In this document: positions 59,761 through 64,000 of the stretch, piece after piece
Numbering within the stretch: the stretch's first letter is position 1
Layout of the letters: the number at the start of each line of letters is the position of its first letter
NCBI RefSeq assembly: GCF_021535135.1
Contig: NZ_CP091036.1
Location: 434,001 to 498,000 of the forward strand
Length of the DNA: 64,000 bases
Origin: Antarcticibacterium sp. 1MA-6-2
GTDB taxonomy: Bacteria; Bacteroidota; Bacteroidia; Flavobacteriales; Flavobacteriaceae
Reading direction: 5' to 3'
Notes under the pieces: model-generated
What the model saw: only the letters and a program-made list of their open reading frames with translations
Told to the model about the DNA's origin: nothing
Database searches by the model: none
Position numbers and translations under genes: made by a program

Positions 59761-59774
59761 ACTACATTTGTAGT
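59761..59774. promoter_or_regulatory. BlaI/MecI-type operator with embedded -7 promoter box
   Basis: ACTACA-TT-TGTAGT, a dyad fitting the TACAnnTGTA core bound by BlaI/MecI repressors. Within it, TACATTTG (59763-59770) fits the -7 consensus, so repressor binding would block the promoter. It lies 16 bases before the BlaI start. Confidence 0.7.
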
Positions 59775-59789
59775 GAAGAAACTATATTT

Positions 59790-60170
59790 GTGGAGATAAA
59801 ACAATTAAATAAGACAGAATTGCAAATCATGAAATACCTCTGGAAAATAGAGAAAGGTTTTATGAAAGATATTGTAGAGCAGTTCCCGGACCCCGCACCA
59901 GCCTATACCACCATTTCAACCCTGGTGGGTAGAATGGTAGATAAGAAATATATAGGATTTAAAAAGTTGGGAAGAGATAAAGAATATTTCCCTTTACTTC
60001 AAAAAAATGTATACTTCAGTGCACACCTAAAGGATATGGTGTCTAACTTTTTCAATAATTCTACTGCTCAATTTGCTTCCTTTTTTACGAAAGATGCAGA
60101 CTTAAGTATGGAGGAACTGAAAGAACTTCAGGAGTTGCTGCAAAGAAAAATGGATCAAAAGAAAAAATGA
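59790..60170 (+). CDS. blaI: BlaI/MecI-family transcriptional repressor
   Basis: 126 residues, GTG start (GTGGAGATAAAACAA). Winged HTH MEIKQLNKTELQIMKYLWKIEKGFMKDIVEQFP and YTTISTLVGRMVDKKYIGFKKLGRDKEYFPL are typical; C-terminal part is a dimerisation helix. It represses its own operon through the palindrome overlapping the promoter. Its TGA overlaps the next gene start (ATGATG), so translation of both is coupled. Confidence 0.92.
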   Translation: MEIKQLNKTELQIMKYLWKIEKGFMKDIVEQFPDPAPAYTTISTLVGRMVDKKYIGFKKLGRDKEYFPLLQKNVYFSAHLKDMVSNFFNNSTAQFASFFTKDADLSMEELKELQELLQRKMDQKKK

Positions 60171-61589
60171 TGCTTCACTATATTTTCTATTCTATAGCAG
60201 CATTAGGTATAACCTATACTCTCTATCGACTCCTTCTAAAAACAGAAAAATGCTACATCTTCAACAGATCATTTCTGCTGGCTACCTTGATTCTGTGTCT
60301 TCTTGCTCCAACTTTAAACCTGGATTGGGGTCATAGTATGAGGCTTAAAAATATTCAGCTTAATGAAATAGTGAGAATGCCTGATATTCCTGAGGAAAAT
60401 CCTCAAATTACCACAGTACAGGTGGTTGAAAAAAAAGATTACTCACCGTTTATAATATTAAAAGCCTTCTATTTCTTTGTCTGCTGTTTATTAATATTCA
60501 GGTTTGTAAGAAATCTTTGGATAATAAAGAAGCTGATTAGCTCGGGTGAAGAAAAAGCTATAGAAAATTTTAAGGTAATTGAGATTGAAGAAAAAGGAAA
60601 TCCCTTCAGCTTTTTCAATTTTCTCTTTATTAATACCGAAGATCTTACGAACCAATCTTATGCCCGAACTATTTTTAGCCATAGAAGATGCGCATAGACG
60701 GCAGTTACATTCCTTTGATATTCTTTTAATTGAAGTTTTTAATTGCTTTTTCTGGTTCAATCCTTTTGTTTGGCTTTATAAAAAGGAAATTCTTGAGAAT
60801 CACGAATACCTCGCAGATCATTCAGCTATAGAATCAGGTCTTAATCAGGAACAATACTCTTTAGATATAATACGAAATGGGCATAAATCTCCTCAGAAAT
60901 TTATTAGCGGATTCAGTTTTATTCAAACCAAAAACAGGCTTCATATGTTACACAAAAAAAGATCATCATTTTTGGAAAAGAGCCTTAGAATTGGGATTGT
61001 TTCAGTACTTTTTGCTGTTGTCTTTGCAGTAAGTTCATTCACCACGGGTACTGCTCCTTTTGTTGTAGTTGTAGATTCGGGCCACGGTGGAAAGGATCCC
61101 GGAAATTTAAATGAAAAAGATATAAATTTCCAGATCTCACAGCAGCTTAAAGAATTAAGCAGTGATAATGATATTAAGATTATTCTAATAAAAGAAGAGG
61201 ATAATTTTCTAACACTGCAGGAGAGAACAGAATTTGTCAATTCTCAGGGAGCAGATTTTTTCCTTAGTCTGCATTGCAGTGCAGCACCAACCAAAGATCC
61301 CAGGGGGATAAGTCTTTTTTATAGCCCACAAAGTAATCTTCACGAAAAATCGTTCAATTATACCTCGGTTCTCGCATCTCATCTGGTGGAAACCACAGGA
61401 AAAGCTGAAATTAAAACGGCTAATTTTTACATTCTTAAAAAGAGTAATCTTCCCTCTGTGCTTGTGGAAATGGGATTCCTAACAAATCCAAAGGACCGGG
61501 AAATGCTTGAGGATCCAGGGCAGCAAAAGAAACTGGCACAGAATATCTATGAAGGTTTACGTAAGATTAAAAAATTAGATATTAAATAA
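60167..61589 (+). CDS. M56 (BlaR1-like) metallopeptidase fused to N-acetylmuramoyl-L-alanine amidase (frame break)
   Basis: 473 residues once A at 60683 (CAT-A-GAA) is removed, restoring the zinc motif HEDAHRRQLHSFDILL (HExxH). Four helices surround the peptidase. From about residue 285 to the end an Amidase_3 domain follows with VVVVDSGHGGKDPGNLNEKD, FLSLHCSAAP and LPSVLVEMGFLTNPKDRE, containing the zinc ligands H, E, H and catalytic E. The usual BlaR1 sensor is a penicillin-binding domain; here a peptidoglycan amidase takes its place outside the membrane. The raw insertion sits exactly in HExxH. Confidence 0.88.
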
Positions 61590-61688
61590 AAGATATTTAG
61601 AAGTGCTATTTATGTGTTTCCTGAAAATCAGTTATACTTTCCCTCAAAAAAAAGATGTACTTTCGCCGCTTATTTAAAAAAAGCTTAA

Positions 61689-62144
61689 ATGAAGCGTGTA
61701 AATGAATACAAGAAGCTGTTTCAGGTCGAGAAAGAAATAGATCTAAAGCAACTTAAAACCACCTATAGAAACCTGGTGAAGGAGTGGCACCCGGATAAAT
61801 TTCTGGAAGGAGATGAAAGACAGAGTGAAGCTGAATTTAAAAGTAAGCAAATTATTGATGGCTATCACTTCCTTGTAAGTATTGCGCCGGAGACAAAAGC
61901 TGCGAACCTTGAAGAATATACAAATACACTATCTGAAGCAGGAATTGCAGATCTTCAACACAAAGGAAATGTACTGGAAGTAAGTTTTACAGATGGTACT
62001 ACCTATGAATATTTTGGAGTGAACAAAGCCCTTTTTATAAAACTAATTAATGCCGACAGGCAGTTTAGATTTGCAAAGAGAAATATCTTTAATACCTTCC
62101 TTTACAGAAAATCAAAAAAAGATCTTGATTTGCAGGCAGTTTAA
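61689..62144 (+). CDS. J-domain protein fused to a KTSC domain
   Basis: 151 residues. N-terminal J-like region LKQLKTTYRNLVKEWHPDKFLEGD with the HPD tripeptide, then a KTSC domain (about 70-130: NTLSEAGIADLQHKGNVLEVSFTDGTTYEYFGVN, LINADRQFRFAKRNIFNTF). The J-domain is short, so it may recruit DnaK to a KTSC partner. Function unknown. Followed by a terminator. Confidence 0.85.
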   Translation: MKRVNEYKKLFQVEKEIDLKQLKTTYRNLVKEWHPDKFLEGDERQSEAEFKSKQIIDGYHFLVSIAPETKAANLEEYTNTLSEAGIADLQHKGNVLEVSFTDGTTYEYFGVNKALFIKLINADRQFRFAKRNIFNTFLYRKSKKDLDLQAV

Positions 62145-62167
62145 TATTTTCTGCTAATGCAATTATT

Positions 62168-62200
62168 AATCCCGGGAAAAATTTTTCCGGGATTTTTTTC
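62168..62200 (+). terminator. Terminator after the J-KTSC gene
   Basis: AATCCCGG / CCGGGATT stem with an A/T loop and a run of seven T. Confidence 0.88.
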
Positions 62201-62385
62201 TGAAATATTTTATCCTCTTAACCGCTTCACAATAGTTTTACAATAGTCTTTAGAATAGATTAGATCTGAAATTTATTCAGGAGAATAAGAATGCCAACCC
62301 GGGATATTTTATTTTTTAAATAACTCACAGCAGTCTTCTTCGCTTTTTTTGTACTTTTCTTTTTGTTTCACCTAATTTAAATATT

Positions 62386-63675
62386 TTGAAAAGAAAATTA
62401 CTCCTCCTGATTTTATTCGTGGCATTTAGTGCTGAGCTAATTGCTCAAAATCCCGGATTGCACAATTCTACGCTTTCACAGGCAGAACCTGTAAGTGTAG
62501 GTGTGTCACCCCAAAGACTTGAAAAAATTGACAAAATGATACAGGATGCCATTGCTGATAATGAAATTCCCGGTGCAGTGGCTCTCATCGCCCGTAACGG
62601 GCAGATCGTCTATCATAAGGCTTTTGGTACAGCAGATGCCAGCGGAAGAAAACTAAAAAAAGATGACATTTTTCGTTTGGCTTCCCAATCAAAAGCTATT
62701 ACTGCAACGGCGGTAATGATCTTGTGGGAGGAGGGAAAATTTCAGCTGGATGATCCAATTTCCAAATACATACCAGAATTCTCTGAACCAAAAATTCTGG
62801 TAAATTTTAATGAAAAGGACAGCACATTTCTTGCAAAGCCCACAGAGAAACAAATTACGATTAGACATTTATTGACTCATACTTCCGGACTTGGATATGG
62901 TATAATTGACGGTGACGAAAGGATGAAAAAAATATACCAGAAAGCCGGGGTCACCGATCTTTTTACTACAAAACCAATTAGCATCGAGGAGAGTGTAAAA
63001 AAACTGGCTGAACTGCCACTGCATCATGAACCCGGGGAAAGATTCACATACAGTGAAGGGCTTGATGTGCTGGGATATTTGATCGAAAAAGTTTCAGGAA
63101 AATCTTTTGATGTTTTTTTAAAGGAAAGAATATTTGAACCTCTGGGAATGAATGATACTTACTTTTATCTTCCAGAAAACAAGAAAGATCGAATGGTACA
63201 GGTTCAACAAAAAACTAACAATGGCTGGACGAAATATACCTCGACAAATTACGATCCTGATTATCCTGTAAAAGGTGCGAAAAAATTCTTTTCAGGCGGT
63301 GCAGGCTTGTCAGGAACTGCTGTAGATTACGCTAAATTCCTCCAGATGTACCTAAATGGCGGAGAATTAAATGGTACAAGAATATTAAGCCGTACTACTA
63401 TTAAAAGTATTATGGGCGATCAAACCGGAGACCTTTGGGGTGGAGGAAATAAGCATTATGGCCTTGCTTTTGGAGTGCTTACAGAAAAAGGAGAGGCAGC
63501 CGGAGGGGAAGGCAGCACAGGAACTTTTGACTGGGGAGGCTATTTCAACACCCAGTATTTTGCCGATCCTGAAGAAGAAGTTATTGGTATTCTCCTGAAG
63601 CAAACCCGGGGGCAGGACAACGATGAGACGGGCTGGAAGTTCCGGCAAATGGTAATGGCAAGTGTGAATGATTAA
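62386..63675 (+). CDS. Class C beta-lactamase-like serine hydrolase
   Basis: 429 residues, TTG start followed by a signal peptide (LLLLILFVAFSAELIAQ). Serine-transpeptidase-like motifs: RLASQSKAITATAVM (SxxK nucleophile), YSEG (Y-x-N position), and a late FDWGGYFNTQYF (KTG-like triad partner HGG/WGG). Likely a D-aminopeptidase, esterase or beta-lactamase-related hydrolase in the periplasm. The start codon TTG is the best start for the signal peptide. Intact frame. Confidence 0.87.
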   Translation: MKRKLLLLILFVAFSAELIAQNPGLHNSTLSQAEPVSVGVSPQRLEKIDKMIQDAIADNEIPGAVALIARNGQIVYHKAFGTADASGRKLKKDDIFRLASQSKAITATAVMILWEEGKFQLDDPISKYIPEFSEPKILVNFNEKDSTFLAKPTEKQITIRHLLTHTSGLGYGIIDGDERMKKIYQKAGVTDLFTTKPISIEESVKKLAELPLHHEPGERFTYSEGLDVLGYLIEKVSGKSFDVFLKERIFEPLGMNDTYFYLPENKKDRMVQVQQKTNNGWTKYTSTNYDPDYPVKGAKKFFSGGAGLSGTAVDYAKFLQMYLNGGELNGTRILSRTTIKSIMGDQTGDLWGGGNKHYGLAFGVLTEKGEAAGGEGSTGTFDWGGYFNTQYFADPEEEVIGILLKQTRGQDNDETGWKFRQMVMASVND

Positions 63676-63814
63676 TCCCGGCTATTATTTTATAGTACTT
63701 TAATTTTATAACAAACCTTCACAACATTTTTACTCAAGCTTAAGAATTCATATTTAGAAAATTAAATACTATAGCGTATCTTTACCAAAATTCTAAAAAA
63801 ACTTTTTATACCGA

Positions 63815-64000
63815 ATGGCAAAATCGCAACAAACATTTAATAAGATAGAGAAGGAAAAACAACGCGCTAAAAAACGTGAAGAAAAAAGAAGAAAAAAGAA
63901 GAGCGCAAGTCAAATCCTAAAGGCAGCGATTTTGACATAGCCTATGTCGATGAATACGGTAATCTTACTGATACTCCACCAGATCCTTCCAGAAAAATTA
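63815..64000 (+). CDS. Cold-shock-domain protein N-terminus with charged extension (partial, frame break)
   Basis: Only the first part is in the window. MAKSQQTFNKIEKEKQRAKK starts a strongly basic, Lys/Glu-rich extension; a missing A in the A6 run near 63896 breaks the frame, which otherwise continues RKSNPKGSDFDIAYVDEYGN, LTDTPPDPSRK. This extension precedes the CspA fold in many flavobacterial cold-shock proteins, so the C-terminal domain should lie just beyond the window. RNA-binding role inferred. Confidence 0.6.

Noticed and set aside
1..64000. Programmed +1 frameshifting at CTTAG (Ty1-like CUU-AGG)
   Set aside because: Insert sizes vary (+1, +2, GG to TAG), phases differ, they fall in unrelated housekeeping genes, and single-base homopolymer slips occur too. 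Sequence error explains them better.
1..64000. Mass pseudogenisation of the genome segment
   Set aside because: Broken genes keep all motifs on both sides of a single small indel and include essential genes; real decay would add many other lesions.

Overview
Organism. The window looks like a chromosomal segment of a marine-type Flavobacteriaceae member (Gramella/Christiangramia or Salegentibacter kind); I infer the family only from gene content. It is AT-rich, uses the Bacteroidota -7 promoter box TAnnTTTG, and carries typical lineage genes: prohibitin next to a his operon, the fused HAD/IGPD HisB, a small 23S-IVS four-helix-bundle gene, an aspartate kinase with a divergent ACT-type partner, M56 peptidases, and cold-shock proteins with charged N-terminal extensions. 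I found no rRNA, tRNA, phage, transposase or CRISPR array.

Layout. 1-9.8 kb: end of a membrane protein, prohibitin, then hisG-D-C-B-H-(IVS protein)-A-F-IE behind a promoter, an 18-residue leader peptide with four His codons and a hairpin terminator. 9.8-17.7 kb: GlcG/HbpS-like protein, pirin, an outer-membrane protein, a lipoprotein hydrolase, NYN-LOTUS and baeRF-type proteins, DUF486, a CDF cation exporter, DUF1853. 17.7-24.9 kb: AI-2E permease, penicillin-binding protein 1A, a tandem array of five tiny peptide genes, an SdiA-regulated-type protein and a membrane dipeptidase. 24.9-28.3 kb: a tight RimK-like / GCS2-like / N-formylglutamate-amidohydrolase-like operon. 28.5-38.2 kb: OsmC, FKBP isomerase, Tat-exported Gfo/Idh oxidoreductase, 3D-domain lipoprotein, PAP2, CPBP protease, two small membrane proteins, the lysC locus, a glycosyltransferase and an HD hydrolase. 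38.5-43.3 kb: GreB-like factor, a gluconokinase-6PGDH fusion with gluconate permease, DoxX. 43.4-54.6 kb: OmpA-like lipoprotein, upp, a GlxA-type AraC regulator, secreted DinB, APC permease, universal stress protein, MFS exporter, an NhaC-family (MetT-like) transporter behind a SAM-clan-like riboswitch candidate, and a zinc-ribbon SDR. 54.7-64 kb: PQQ dehydrogenase with heme c, DEAD-box helicase, VF530 and SpoIIAA-like proteins, a BlaI regulator with an M56-amidase fusion, a J-KTSC protein, a class C serine hydrolase and the start of a cold-shock protein.

How genes work together. The his genes form a complete histidine pathway. The gluconate genes couple uptake (GntT), phosphorylation and oxidative decarboxylation (one fused protein); the periplasmic PQQ dehydrogenase could feed them. 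BlaI and the M56-amidase fusion form a likely cell-wall-sensing switch with a visible operator. The RimK/GCS2/formylglutamate operon looks like a gene set for making or trimming an amide-linked small molecule or peptide tag.

Sequence quality. About 25 sites in some 23 otherwise intact, mostly housekeeping genes are interrupted by 1-2 extra bases just 5' of a G, nearly always creating TAG or TAAG (for example GCT-GGT read as GCT-TAGGT). In every gene I checked, removing these bases restores one full-length frame with a length divisible by three. I annotate these as single genes. The pattern most likely reflects a systematic sequencing or consensus error, but it is regular enough to be reported as a finding.
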